Part shown: piece by piece, positions 48,828-61,078 of the stretch
How the letters are laid out: each line of letters starts with the position of its first letter
Position numbering within the stretch: the stretch's first letter is position 1
From: Sphagnum compactum
Lineage: Eukaryota > Bryophyta > Sphagnopsida > Sphagnales
Assembly: GCA_965153455.1 (NCBI GenBank)
Contig: OZ234496.1
Location: 15,120,304-15,184,303 of the forward strand
DNA length: 64,000 nucleotides
Direction: 5' to 3'
Notes under the pieces: generated by a model
Databases searched by the model: none
What the model saw: the letters and a program-made list of their open reading frames with translations, nothing else
What the model was told of the DNA's origin: nothing
Position numbers and translations under genes: made by a program

Positions 48828-50993
48828 ATCTCTCTATAATCTATAAATGAGACTGGTTATCCCATATCATAAGGATAAAAGTTTCACATTGACAAAATGA
48901 AAATCAGATTTGGAAAAGTTTCACCACTGCAAGCAAACAACACATAAATTTCTTTGTATATTCTCCAAACAACTTGCACAAGTTTACACATACTGAAAAC
49001 TCAACTCAGTTTCAGATACAAAGAATTTGCCCAATCTTGCTGCTGCTGCAAATGATACAAATCTCTGTCTTGCTTGCTCCATTTGGGCATTTCCATTTTA
49101 TGTAGTGTTCCATTCCACCCATCCCCCAGGATTTATGTTCAATAATTGATGACATTTTCGTCCCCTCTAATACATTGGATTTTGTTTGCAATTTCCATTT
49201 GCAGAATTGTTCCTAGAAAGTCTTGATGTTAACAAAAGCAGTTCGCAGGGTGAAGTGCTTCTGCATCCTATTTCCTTCATCTGTTTTTGTGCCACCCTTT
49301 GTTTGCAGAATTATTCTCGGAAACGTACGTCTTGATGCTCAGCAAACAGTCCACTGGTAGTGGTATGCATTAGGTCCCCAAAAGTGAGGAAAACAGAAGA
49401 GAAGAAAAGGATCTGAGGAGAGGAGATAGCTGCGACTCTACCATAGAAAACAAAACAAAGAAGGAACTTTCAACCAGACTGTTAGAGGAATCTCCTGAGG
49501 TGCTCAATCCGGGACCTTGCAAAAATATTTCTCAAATCCAAGTTTCAGTTACTTATACTTTTCCAACCCCACCCATAAAACTAAAACTGGGACCGCAAAT
49601 TGGTGGGAGACTACTTATGGCAACCCACCTGGAACAATCAACTATCTAGCCAATCAGAAACAGAGAGCAATCAATAAATACAATTTGACCATATTTATTA
49701 TACTCCTCCAGGGCTCCTCCAAGGCCCTGGAAGCTATGTATGCTTCCAGGGTTGTAGCAGTGGATTCACAGGATATGACTGCTGCACCTCACCCAAGATT
49801 TTCAATGCAAGGCCCCATCCCGAGTACTGGTGTACATGCTCTCATGACTCAATTGTGAATGAACCTGAACCCGAACTAAGTTCTTGTAGGGTTTCATCTT
49901 GGTAACCTATCTGTAAAGACAGGTGCGGCAGTTAGGTAGTAGAATAACCAGTAGGTGCATCTCTCTACTAGGTATGTAGATAGAGATGGTTACTAAGTAG
50001 ATAATTGCTAGTGGGTTGTTCGTCGGAAGGTTATAAAAGCAGAAACTGGGCTAACCTGGGGAACTTGAAGCCAATGGGAAAGTGTTTCCTCTGTCCACCC
50101 ACCAATCCATCCATTGCTCATGGTTGGCGTGCACCATCTGTGGCTGTTGAGCTCTGTACTTTTGCAGAAAAAAGGTCCAATAGATGAGCAAACTGTGAGT
50201 CAAACCCAACCAGCTCAAAAACACCCAAATGGCATTTGAAAAATTAAAGTGAATGAGTGCAATTTGCAGTTACAAATAATTCTTCCATCTTCACAAAAAA
50301 AAATTCTATCCTTGCCAATTCGGTACACATCTGACTCATTACAAGATAGACTCACTATTTGGTGGTGGCTGTCACACCACCTTCAGTAATTCCTGGAGTC
50401 TCAACACAGAGATCACAATGGAAAAACCCCAACAACCTGTACACAAAACTGGCCATCATCATTCATTAAGTTCTTTTGCTCAAACCTAACTCAACTGTCT
50501 ACAACAAACAAAAGCTTAGATCCCTCTGCATCAGCATATCGACTGCCACTGCCTTTAATACACCAATCTTAGGTCTCTCATCAGCATATTGACTGCCACT
50601 GTGACTACAATCTAAAACAGATTAGAACTAATCCAGTGACCCTATTCTCTTAAGAATTTTCAACTGGCAGTCTTAATTGCACTTAAGAGGCAAATGCAAT
50701 TAGGAGCTTAATCAAGAGATTATTCACCATTTTCTTCTCAAAATGCAATCCTCAAATCCAGCATGTTAAGTTATCACCCAATGCCTTTGGAAGGGTGACC
50801 TTAACATACTGTAAAAGTCTACACTAAGGCACATGGATATACTAGACTGCTGCTGCTGCATTAAAAAAGGCTCGAAATTGACCTAATTTTGGCTACCGCC
50901 TACAATCCTGCATGAGAAAAATATGTACAACAAAAGTACAACTGAGAGAAAAAATTGCCACTGCAAAATCAAGACAATCCTTTAAAAACATGA
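48476..50993. other. LPR-INTS6 intergenic region
   Basis: Contains a CT microsatellite (48797-48826) and two related blocks near 49195-49245 and 49305-49355 (TTTGCAGAATT...TCTTGATG). No gene recognised. The INTS6 3' UTR should lie just left of 50994. Confidence 0.55.
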
Positions 50994-53900
50994 CTAATGT
51001 GGGTTGATCACTGGTTGACAAGTAATCAGCTTCTCCCGATACTCCACTAACTCTTTTGCAACTGCCACTTTGTTATACCGTTGAGCCTGCAAGACACATC
51101 AAACAGTACACATTGCTCATGCTTAGAAAATAGTTGTGGGCATTGCAATTGGACAACACCCAACATAAGTAGTGCACAAACACAAAAAAGGATAGGTCAT
51201 TTCACCTGAAGAATAAGCTGCTCCAAAAAATTGCTTTTGTCAACTGGAAAGTCTGGCACTGATAAAAGCTCAAATAACTGGAAACATCAAAAACATTAAC
51301 TAGTTAAAAACACCGCTATCACAATCCAGGAAAGATTGATTATACCATCTGAAATGTAGCCCGACTGCCATAGCAATAGTAATCAGCATACCTTCCTGTT
51401 GTATATTTACAGTGGCTCTGCAAAGTCTATCTCTCACATGATCACCAACGATGGTGATTGTATCGCAAGATTGAATATAGAATTGAATAGAGATCGAAGG
51501 TAGGAGGAGCCAGCCCTAGACCCTAAACCCATTGAGGTGAAGGGGAAAAAAAACGCGCACCTTCTGTGTATTTGAAGGCTTTGAATATTTGAGAGCTTTA
51601 ATGACAGAGAGAAGGAATGCAACAACATGAGATTGCTCTTGATGAGAACCTAATGGTGTCACCACCACAATTCGGCGTTTGCGGCCACTGTGTTCCACGA
51701 TCATGGTCTCAATGTTGTTGGTCACAACTGCATCATTTGCTGCTGCCTCAACTTTGTCAGTACTCCCAAGGAATTTCTCTGATGGCTCATTTGGCCTTTC
51801 TGCATTTAATCCAGACTTCAAATGCTTTGGATTGAATTTCTCCTCTGCACTTTCAGCACCTAGTACAAAGGGTCTTTGCTCAATGGGTTTGCTGTGGTCA
51901 GATAGTGGTGGAAGTGACGCGTCAGGGGCTTTTGCATCAGTGATTCCGATGTCACGGCCTGGTTTTGCTGGGGAGGTGACTTCTGTTGATGAGACATCAA
52001 TGGTGGAGTCAGATGTAGAGGAGGAGGAGGAGGAGAGAGCAGGGCCAGAGGCAGAGTCTGGTGGCAGCCGTCGTCTCCGCTTACGCCCACGTAACAAAGG
52101 GCTCGTTCCTTCAAGCCAGGCTTCATCTGCATTTCCATCACTCTTTTCCTGTCTATAGGGGTTGCCAAACATAGTACGTTGTTGCTTGCTTCTGTCTGGC
52201 TCTTCTGCCTACAAGCACGTTTTCAGACCATGTCACAAACCAAAGACTGAATATAGCCTTGCATCTAGAGAAAAAAACTGTTATGCACCATACCCAATAC
52301 AATCATCACATGTATCATATAATCTCTGGGCTTGAAAAATGGGATCTGCTAGGCTGTGACACACATGCCAGGTTTATCATAACATCAACAATTGCAGTGT
52401 CCTCATGGTCTTTGACTGAAAGAGGAGCCCATTCTTCTTATGGGCAAAAAATTTGCTTCTTAAGAGGTAGCTACAGGAGAAGATATACTCACAAAAGGAT
52501 TGCGAGGAGGCTGTTGTTTCAGAAGTGCATCATTGAAATCACCCATCTGCTCCAGCAATCAGAGAATCCTCCACTCATCAATACAAATACCTACTATATC
52601 AAGATGGAAAGCATAATGTGATCACATGGTGAAAGATTACACATTGCAAGTGAAATGTGGACATAACAACTAGAAATAATCAAAGCTGAGGAAAACCTTC
52701 TCAATCGGGAGTGAATGTCGGGCTTCTTCTTCTTCCTTGGCTACCAGGTGCGCAGCAAGGTTGCTGATGCTTGAGTTCAAGATTTTGCCACCCTCTCGAT
52801 CATTTCTTCGGTTTTGATGTCGTGCATCTGCTGCCAGTGCAACCCGTATGGGTAGGTACTGTAGCTGTCTGTATATGAAAAAAACCTACCACCTCAGGAT
52901 ATAGAAATGAACTGTACAGAAACAGAAGGGGGAAAAAACCACTGACAATTGTCCGATCTAGAAGTCAAAAGCATGGATCCAAACATGAAAGGCAAGCTAG
53001 AAAAACAAAGAAAAAAACCCACCTGAGCAATTGGTCACGGGGAACATCAAATGGATTTTTGAAGAGACCAATGTCCTTCATGATACCAGTGCTGACGGAG
53101 GAGGTTGCAGCAACTTCAGGTCCTACCATTCCAAGAGTAGGAGGAAACAGAACAGGAGTTGCATATGGAGGGGGTGCATGAGGTGGGGATGGGCCTGAAG
53201 GCAAAAGCATCTCCCACCCCATTTTCCGGGTGGTAACTTGTTCTCCATGTCCAATTCCTCGTGGCTGCAATGAGAAACTTCCTGTTGTATTGAACCCAGG
53301 AGGGGCCTCAGTACTTGCTGGACCCAGCTGTGGGAGAATCCTTCCAGAATGATGCACACCTCTGCTGATTCCTATAAACTGCTGTTCTGTCTGCGCACAG
53401 TAACATAATCTTTCTTCTTAGCATACACCCATCAACCTGCAGCTTCATAACCTAAAGTGCATAACAAAATACTCAGTTCCTGTCCGGGGTTTGGAACTGG
53501 TGAAGTTTAGGGTTTAGGTTATAGGAATCTAACTCAAAAGGCTCTGAGTTCCTTCACCAGGACACTGGTAATCCAGTCTTGCACACCTTCTTGGATTGTC
53601 AAACCTCAAGAAAAAAACACCATTAGAAAGCAACAAGTGTACTTATGTTTCTTTCATATATCCAGAAGTGATGTAAAGACTATTACATCATATCAAACAT
53701 CTGATAAGAGGGGAGCTTTTGTACCATGATACGAGACATGTCAGCATCAAAAATCACTTTCGCTTCCAACTTGAGTTTCTTCAACTGAGTGCCCACAAAA
53801 CCGGCAAGCAGCGAATTTTCCATGGAATCTGGAACCACATGGGCATTCAAGCCCCAGCGCTTGAGGGCATGACGCAAAGGTGGCCCATAGTATGCAGGGA

Positions 53901-56900
53901 TACTGTTACAATAGCGCTCCATATCTTGACGCCACTGTGGCAGCGGAGCCATTTTGGCAGCACCTGGTATCTTCCCTAATTGGTCAAGAAGCTGCCATAA
54001 CACCTGGTTTTTGTTCACACACAGCAGTATTATCATGTTGTCAGAGCTTGCAGCCAGCTTTGAAAATTTCAAAATCTTCTTCATGTCGAAATCCAATAGA
54101 ATCCGGAATTCTGTTCAGAAGTGATCTGCTCATACAATAAGCATAAAGGAAAGGCTACTCACTGGGTAATTGTAGGGGAGAACAAAGAGTGTAAGATTGC
54201 TCCCGCCACGGTTAAGTCGTAAGAATCTGTATTGGAGCCACAGTTACAAAAGAAAATCCTTACAGAAGAAGCCCTGGGACAATGTCTGGTCTAGTAATGT
54301 GATCAGAGCAGGGGTCTTCAATGGGAATGCAAAATGAACAATGAGAAGAAAAAGTCACTCACCCAAATGGATCACCATAGCCATTACTGGTGCCTTTGCT
54401 ATTTCGCACATACACTTGCCAGCATGCACCTGCGTGAGCTTTGAGAAGAAAGCCCATGATGGGATTGGATTCAATCTGTAACATGCAAAGACACAATGTT
54501 TTGAGTTCAGAGGCATCTCTCCCATCATTGTTCACTGCCAGGTTCATCTCCTTAAGCACTTTTGATTATTCAGAAAAACACTCCACACCACTCCCAGTAC
54601 CTCATATTTGTCAAAGATGAAGTTTGCTGGTACATATGGGTCTGCATCCATGGGTTTGTAGGCAATCACAGGGTGTGGGTCTCTTGGGGGAATACCAGAG
54701 TGTGATGGGTCAGGCCAATAGGCTTCAGGTATAGGCCAGTGGCCTTGACCCTGTGCCTGACCTCCCCGCACCAGTAACATTTTACGCTGGCATGCTTGAT
54801 GCACCTGGGTAAACACACAACTCTCAGGAACTCAAAAGTTACAGGATACAAATTTCACTTGCAACATTTCAGTTACATGTACTGCAGTGTGAGAGTAAAG
54901 AGTTCAAATGTGAAAGGAAACATAAAAGAAACTTACCTGTGGAGGGAGGGAGGCGGAGCCTGGCAGGGACATGTGCTCAAAGGAAACAATGACACATGGT
55001 GGCAATCGGGCAGCCATGACTTCTGTATGCTGCATCAGAATTTTCCAGCTTGTTGCCACAAAACACTTCCCTCTGCACCCAACAAAAACAAACAGGGTTA
55101 TGTCATCAGACCTCTCAGTTCACAGTGACACAATAAACAGGGTTAATGAACAAACATGATGGGTAAACAACCAGTGTCATGGATACTTTGAAGTGGGATG
55201 GGCTCACAAAATCATCTTAACACAGTTCCGGTTTAAAGCAACATAGGACCAATCTGGCTCAAACTGATCAATCATGGAAACTGCACATCACTCTAAAGTC
55301 TCTCAAAAGCAATTTTCTTGTTGTGTGGAGTGTACCCAAAGTTCTTTTTTGACACACTGGCAATGGTAGAAATGAGGCAAATTTTGCAATTTGAGCCCTG
55401 ATTTGACCAACAGAAACTACAAAACACCAGAAGGAACTCACCCAGTGAAATCACAGAATGCTGAAATGTTGGTATCCATCACAACAGCTGACTGGGCACC
55501 AGAAATTGGTGCATTTTGTGGAATGGGTCCACTCCTTTCCAGGACCGCAGCACTAACAGATGGTATCCTGATCAAGAAATGGCTTTTTCACAGTTACTGG
55601 TCAAGACAAACATTAACACCAAAAGTAGTTATAACTCTCATGAGTCTCAAGAAATCTCCATACTCACAATTAAAGGTAACCAGAACTGGTGAAAAACATC
55701 TTCCATTTAAGTCAAAGAAAGACTCCAGATCAGGGTCTAAAGAACAGGAAGACAAGTCCAAAATGAGCTATAAAACCCACAGTCTGAACAGCAATGACAG
55801 CCTATGACTTGCAGTTCAGTGAGCTGCCTGATCACATGTAGGAACACTTACCAGAGTAAGAACAGTAGGATTCGGTACACAATTGCACTAATTCGGTGGG
55901 GATAGAAAGGAGTGTGGATTTACCTGAGGACGGTTGCAAATACTCTTTGATCCCATCGAAAGGGTTGCACTGCCAGGTCTGCACCCAATGGAAGGGGCCC
56001 ATTGGAGAGTAGAACTTGACTCACACCAGCCTACATGCCACACAACACTCTTCATAAAAACAGAAGACTTAAGACAATAAACAGTGATGCAAATTACTCA
56101 CAAATCTAAGATCTAATTACACATTGTTGCAAACCCATTGATGGTCATGGTGCATGGAATTTGGCATACCAGGGAGGTAAGCTCAGTGCCATCTGTAACC
56201 AAAAGAATGGTGGTCAAATCATTCACACAAGGGTTACGGCCTTGCCCTGCATCATAAACCACAACCAATCCCCTTTTTCCTTTAATGATATCATCCTTTA
56301 ACCCTACATGATTGCTCAAGGGCAAACAAAAAACTTGGGTACTAGCTCTGCAAAATACCAAGGGAAGAAGAAAGGTAAGTGGTAGGATACCATAGCGGTC
56401 AATATCAAGTGTTAAGCGCTGAACATGAAGGAAGGCAAAAATGCGCTGAAGGGCTCCACCGATGTTGGTCAAATCTCTGGCCTGTACACTCTTGAGAGCG
56501 CGCATAAAATGAGTGAATGGATACTTCTCCACCACCTGAGAAAACAATGACATGATTAGCCTCAAAACCTTCATGGACTTTCTTGCGTTGTCATTTTCTT
56601 GAAGGTCAGAGACTCCACAGAAATACTCATTTACAGTTCAAACACATATCTGTAATCGAGAAACCAATTAAGACCCATGGAAAAATAAAAGGAAAAAGAG
56701 AAACATGATGACAACTGTGATGGAAACAGATAGGTAGACTGAAAGTCAGAGACTGTCAAGGACACAGCCTCACCAGACAAACCCATGGAATTTTCTTACT
56801 TGGGTTCTCTTGCTACAAGATGGGGGGAAGAGCACTAAAAGAGACACCACCACACATGGGAGGAACAATTGTGAGTATAATTGAGAGAATTCAAACCTTG

Positions 56901-57002
56901 ATGCAGTCAGACTCATCATCGCAAGTGACAAGCATGTACCTGCAATTGTCACATTTTCTTCCTATCAAATATGCCTGTCATATAGTAGCCCAGAAGATGC
57001 TG

Positions 57003-57075
<73 letters not shown>

Positions 57076-58090
57076 ACACATCACCACCCATTTTCTAAGT
57101 TGAAGACATTGTAATTTTTCACACTGCTGTAAAGCCTGCCACAGTTTCCATTCATGATGCAATCTTGATTACTCAACGACTGCAAATACAGATCCAATCC
57201 AAGTCCCAAGAGAGAGTGGAGAAACTGAGAACTCACCTGTCGAGCCGACAAGCTGCATCCCGTGACCGGACCTGGAAGAAACCAAACCGCGCACCAACAA
57301 AAAGACAGGCAGAATGTGTAAGAAACTTGGTAAAAGAATGATGCAATAGTTGTCCTCAAGGGACTACCAAAGCTCGATCACGTCTGAAAGGAAAGAAAGA
57401 TACACAGATCATGCATACAGTAGTATTACACTTTGCATTCTCATGAAGGATGTTGTTCAGAGGGAGGAGAAGACCCTTTGAGCTCTTATTCTTCTTCTTA
57501 AGATCATTGCTCACATACAAATAGAAAGATTGATGCAAGAAAAGGACATGAACTCCCAGAAACAAGAAAAGCACAAAGAACTCCTCACAAGCTGCATTCT
57601 AGTTTCAGATCATGAACTTTGTTCTGGTCGTAGATCATGGATTTTCTCTGGTTTCAGATCATGGACTTTTTTCTGGTTTCAGATCATGGGCTTTCTCAAC
57701 AATGACATTACAACATGAAATCCAAACACATGGGTCCATAGCACATTCCAGAAAAAATTCTCTTTTAGTGGCTTGAAATGCTGACTGACCTGCTTGCTCT
57801 TCACCTTGTAATCTAGGTCTGGAATGTGAATGCAAAACACATGAAAAACATAGCAAATTCCAGAAACTCTCTTCTCTTTGGGTGTCTTGAAATGTGGCAG
57901 AATTCCTACTCTTCTTCTTCACCTTGCAAAAATCTAGGTCAGGCATGAATGCTAGAGCAAAGAAAAACAATTTCTGTTGTACCTTATGGAAGTGCTCAAT
58001 AGCACTCTTTGCACAATCCAGGAGCGAGAGGCCATTGGCACAACGCTGGTTCATAGACGCGCTGGTGTCCAGCAAAAAGACCACCAACAT
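50994..58090 (-). CDS. INTS6: Integrator complex subunit 6 (VWA domain)
   Basis: Integrator is the nuclear complex that cleaves the 3' ends of Pol II snRNAs and attenuates paused transcription; INTS6 belongs to its phosphatase-recruiting arm. Exons, high to low: 58090-57983, 57271-57237, 56939-56897, 56535-56391, 56246-56170, 56030-55924, 55567-55442, 55072-54937, 54804-54601, 54475-54363, 54226-54163, 54003-53725, 53390-53023, 52868-52697, 52546-52493, 52208-51561, 51277-51206, 51086-50994. All joins hold phase and give 947 residues. The VWA domain opens MLVVFLLDTSASMNQR (MIDAS DxSxS at residues 8-12) and has DRYGQGRNP and LLVTDGTEL. Then come GHWPIPEAYWPD, ACWQVYV, LFVLPYNYP and IPAYYGPPLRHALKRWG, all family signatures, a serine-rich disordered region (about 678-880) and the conserved C-terminal helical domain ending at TAG. 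An upstream in-frame ATG at 58228 would add 46 low-complexity residues and is not favoured. Confidence 0.95.
57004..57075. repeat. (CT)n microsatellite in an INTS6 intron
   Basis: About 35 CT units, nearly perfect, between INTS6 exons 2 and 3. Confidence 0.97.
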
Positions 58091-59550
58091 CTTGGCTGCT
58101 TTCTTCTTCTTCTTCTTGTCACACAAAACCCTAATCCTGGTGCTCGCATCTCCAAGCTTCAGGGTATGACTGCAGCTGTACCCCCGGCAGATTGATCCTC
58201 CACCAAATCCGCCACCCACCCAATTCACAAAACTCCAAAGTGATCACCACCGCCACCGAGCAGTTTCTTGTCCCTGAAACTCCAGAGGCATGCACATTCT
58301 GAACCCTACTTCAACTTCACAAACGCCTGCATTCTCACGACAAAATGTACACCTCTGCCGCCAAAGCTTGTGGGAACTGACAGAACTCGAGAGTAATCCT
58401 ACTGCCAAATCCAACAAGCTCATCACATTCTTCAAGCATTCCTTTCCTTTCCTTCCTTCACAAAGGGAGAGAAAAAAGCCAAAGCAATCGCTGCTTCAAG
58501 CACGGGACTTAACCCTAAATCCGTCGTCCTCTCTCTCTCTCTCTTTCTTCTTGCTCACCGCGTGCAAGTTTAGCACACCGACGACGACCGACATTGTAAG
58601 AATTCAGCAAGCATTTCTCGAATTCCAAGTACGCGAAAGAAAAGAAACCTCACCAACAACAAAACCCAGCCTACTTCTTCTTCTTCTTCTTCTTCTTCTT
58701 CCCATCAGTTACACACCCCGCACATTTCCAGAAACCGGCAGAATCATCAGCGACTCATTATGATGATCCAGCAGCTGCAAAACAAAGCAACAGCAGCAAA
58801 TCCCAAGGACCCACTTCCCCCGAAAAGAGAAGCAAATTAGCTTCTTCATGGAGCAACGGAGAAAGGAAGAAAAAAATCTCAAAAAACACTAAGGAAATGG
58901 AAAATTAATTTCCAAAGGGAAGTTTATAAAATGCTGTTGCAGCTACAACAACAATTGCTGGAGAACTGCGAATCACAAGTATGCAAGTGTCTACAGCGGA
59001 TCAAAAAGCTCGCAAAAAATGCACAGAACTCGTCGCACACACACACACTCTCTCTCTCTCTCTCTCTCTCTTCTTCCTCGCACACTCTCTCGTACAAAGC
59101 GGCTGCTGCTATCTTTCTTTTACTCAACCTCCTTGTCTTTTACTTTACTGGTACCATAATCTTTTACTTATCTCTTACTTCTTTCGATCCTCGCCCTTTT
59201 TCTTTTGTACCCTCTTTCTTCTTCTTTTTCACAGTTTTTTTCTTTCTTTCTGTACGCAGCTCTTTTTCTCTCACGTCTTTTCGCTTTCATACCCTCTCTG
59301 GCGTAATCCATTGGCTCCGTTACTTCCGGATGTCTCTTTTACTTTACACTTCGTTACCCATTTCTTTCCACTTCAGTCCGTTTACTTTCCATGTCTTTTA
59401 TTCTCATAGGTGCGTACGGTGAGTACGGAGCTAATCGGATGGGCGCGCCCTGAGTTTTCTTTCCGCCGCGGGAAAAGGAAAACACGAGTTAAGTAAAAGA
59501 TGGACGGGGTTTCCGTAAAAAAAAGCTAATCTTCACCTAACAGCTTCAGG
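58091..59550. other. INTS6 5' region
   Basis: Presumed INTS6 5' UTR and proximal promoter (minus strand). Rich in CT, TTC and CA microsatellites (58528-58547, 58673-58702, 59036-59072), with no separate gene recognised. The long plus-strand frames here are low-complexity. Confidence 0.5.
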
Positions 59551-59554
59551 TAAT

Positions 59555-60035
59555 AATGTGAATAGGATCAATTGAAAATGGGCCCTGGAAATGGTTCATG
59601 ATTGGTTGATTCTAGATTCTTGGCCAGTGGACAAACTGCCTACACGCCGACGGTTACCTCAAATCGTCAGTAGTGTGTGAATAGGGAAAAAATGTTGGGC
59701 CTAGAAAAAATGGTTTGTCTCCATCGAACGTGTGTGAATAGGTACAAAATCCTTGGGCCCTCGAAAACGGTTCGTGATTGGTGGAAAGAAGATATTTGGG
59801 CCAGTGGACAAAAATCAATGTCAGTAGAATGTGAATAGGATGAATTGTGTTGGGCCTAGAAAATAATGGTTTTTGATTGGTCGAACTTTTCAGCTTTTCA
59901 GCCAGTGGAGAAAACCGCATTCACACACAGAGACGTTACAAAACAATGGCCAGCAGTATGAATAGGGACTTGTTTTCTGGGGCCCTTGCGTGATTGGTCG
60001 ACTGTGGCTTTTGGGCCACTGGACAACCAAAAAGA
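59555..60035. promoter_or_regulatory. five-fold repeated CCAAT / site-II module between INTS6 and PYD1
   Basis: A module of up to about 115 bp recurs with GTGTGAATAGG near 59557, 59674, 59731, 59829 and 59956. After it come TGGGCC(C/T) with GAAAA(A/T)GGTT, then TGATTGGT (inverse CCAAT), then TTGGGCCAGTGGACAA. TGGGCC/T is the plant site-II element (TCP-bound, common in housekeeping genes) and ATTGG is the NF-Y site. The second unit is shortened. The position between divergent INTS6 and PYD1 suggests a shared regulatory block. This is inferred from motifs only. Confidence 0.65.
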
Positions 60036-60309
60036 ACATCGGAAGCCAGAAATTTGATTGAAGATTTTTTCAGTATCTACGGTTTCTTTGAGAATCTTAC
60101 ATATCAGAATCTACTGTTCCTTTGATTTTCTTGGATTTCCTCGTTTTTCAGATCTACCTTTTCAATGCAAATCTACACAAACGACGAGCTTGTTGCGATG
60201 AGCGAGCGAGCGAGCGGCTCTCTTTTCTCTTCTTCCGTCGTCGCCGCAGGTCTTGTTGTGTTCCGCTTTCGACGTTTTCACGATCGCTTGTCGTCCGCTC
60301 GCGAGCGAC

Positions 60310-60392
60310 GACGAAGAAGAGGAAACAAGAAACTTCTGAAGAATTTTGAGAACAAAGAAAAGAGACAAGAAACTTCTGAAGAATTTTAAGAA
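60310..60392. repeat. short direct repeat, ~38 bp twice
   Basis: ACAAGAAACTTCTGAAGAAT is present at about 60326 and again at about 60365, with near-identical right flanks. Confidence 0.85.
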
Positions 60393-60727
60393 GCAAAAAA
60401 AATTGTGTGTGTGTGTGTGCGCGCGTGTTTTTTTTTAACTTGATGAGCAGAGATGAAGAAGCGGAAGTGAAGGATCTCGTTCAAGTGCCGAAGCATCAGT
60501 GCGTCTTTTGTACGACGTTAGGACTTACCGAACAAATCCCGCAGTCCTGTTTCGCTCTTGTTCTTTTGTTTCCCCCCACCACCACCACCACCACCACCAC
60601 CATCAGTTGCTTGTAACAATCCGATTCATTGCTTTTGCCTTTGTTCTTGCTCCAGAAGCGTAAGAAATCTCTCACTTCTTGAGGTGCAAGCAAGGGTTTT
60701 GTGGATAGATTTCTCTAGTTTCAGTTG

Positions 60728-60762
<35 letters not shown>

Positions 60763-61078
60763 GTTCAGGAGCTTTCTTCTTTTGTGCCCGGATTTTGTTT
60801 TGCAGATTTCCGTTTTCTCTCTCTTTTTGTGCACATGTTTTGAAAGCTTGATCAGGAAGGACGCCATAGACAAACACCACGTGTTGTTGTTCTACAGTTT
60901 TGATTTCCCTCCCGAGATTGCATTGTTCCTTCTTGGAAGAGGAAGAAGAAGGAGGAGTGGAAATTTGGATTTTTGCGCTCAGAACATTCTCTGGGAATGA
61001 TGGCAGATTTGCAAGTGCTTCTCGAGTACGCAGAATCCGAGCAATTCGACGAGAATCAGAGAGAGAGAGAGATCAATA
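60393..61078 (+). other. PYD1 5' flank and probable 5' UTR
   Basis: GT and CAC microsatellites and a CT tract (60730-60759) lead up to the start codon. No separate gene recognised. Confidence 0.45.

Noticed and set aside
58290-59422. Plus-strand frames of 142-163 codons in the INTS6 5' region
   Set aside because: Dominated by CT/TTC microsatellites, no homology.
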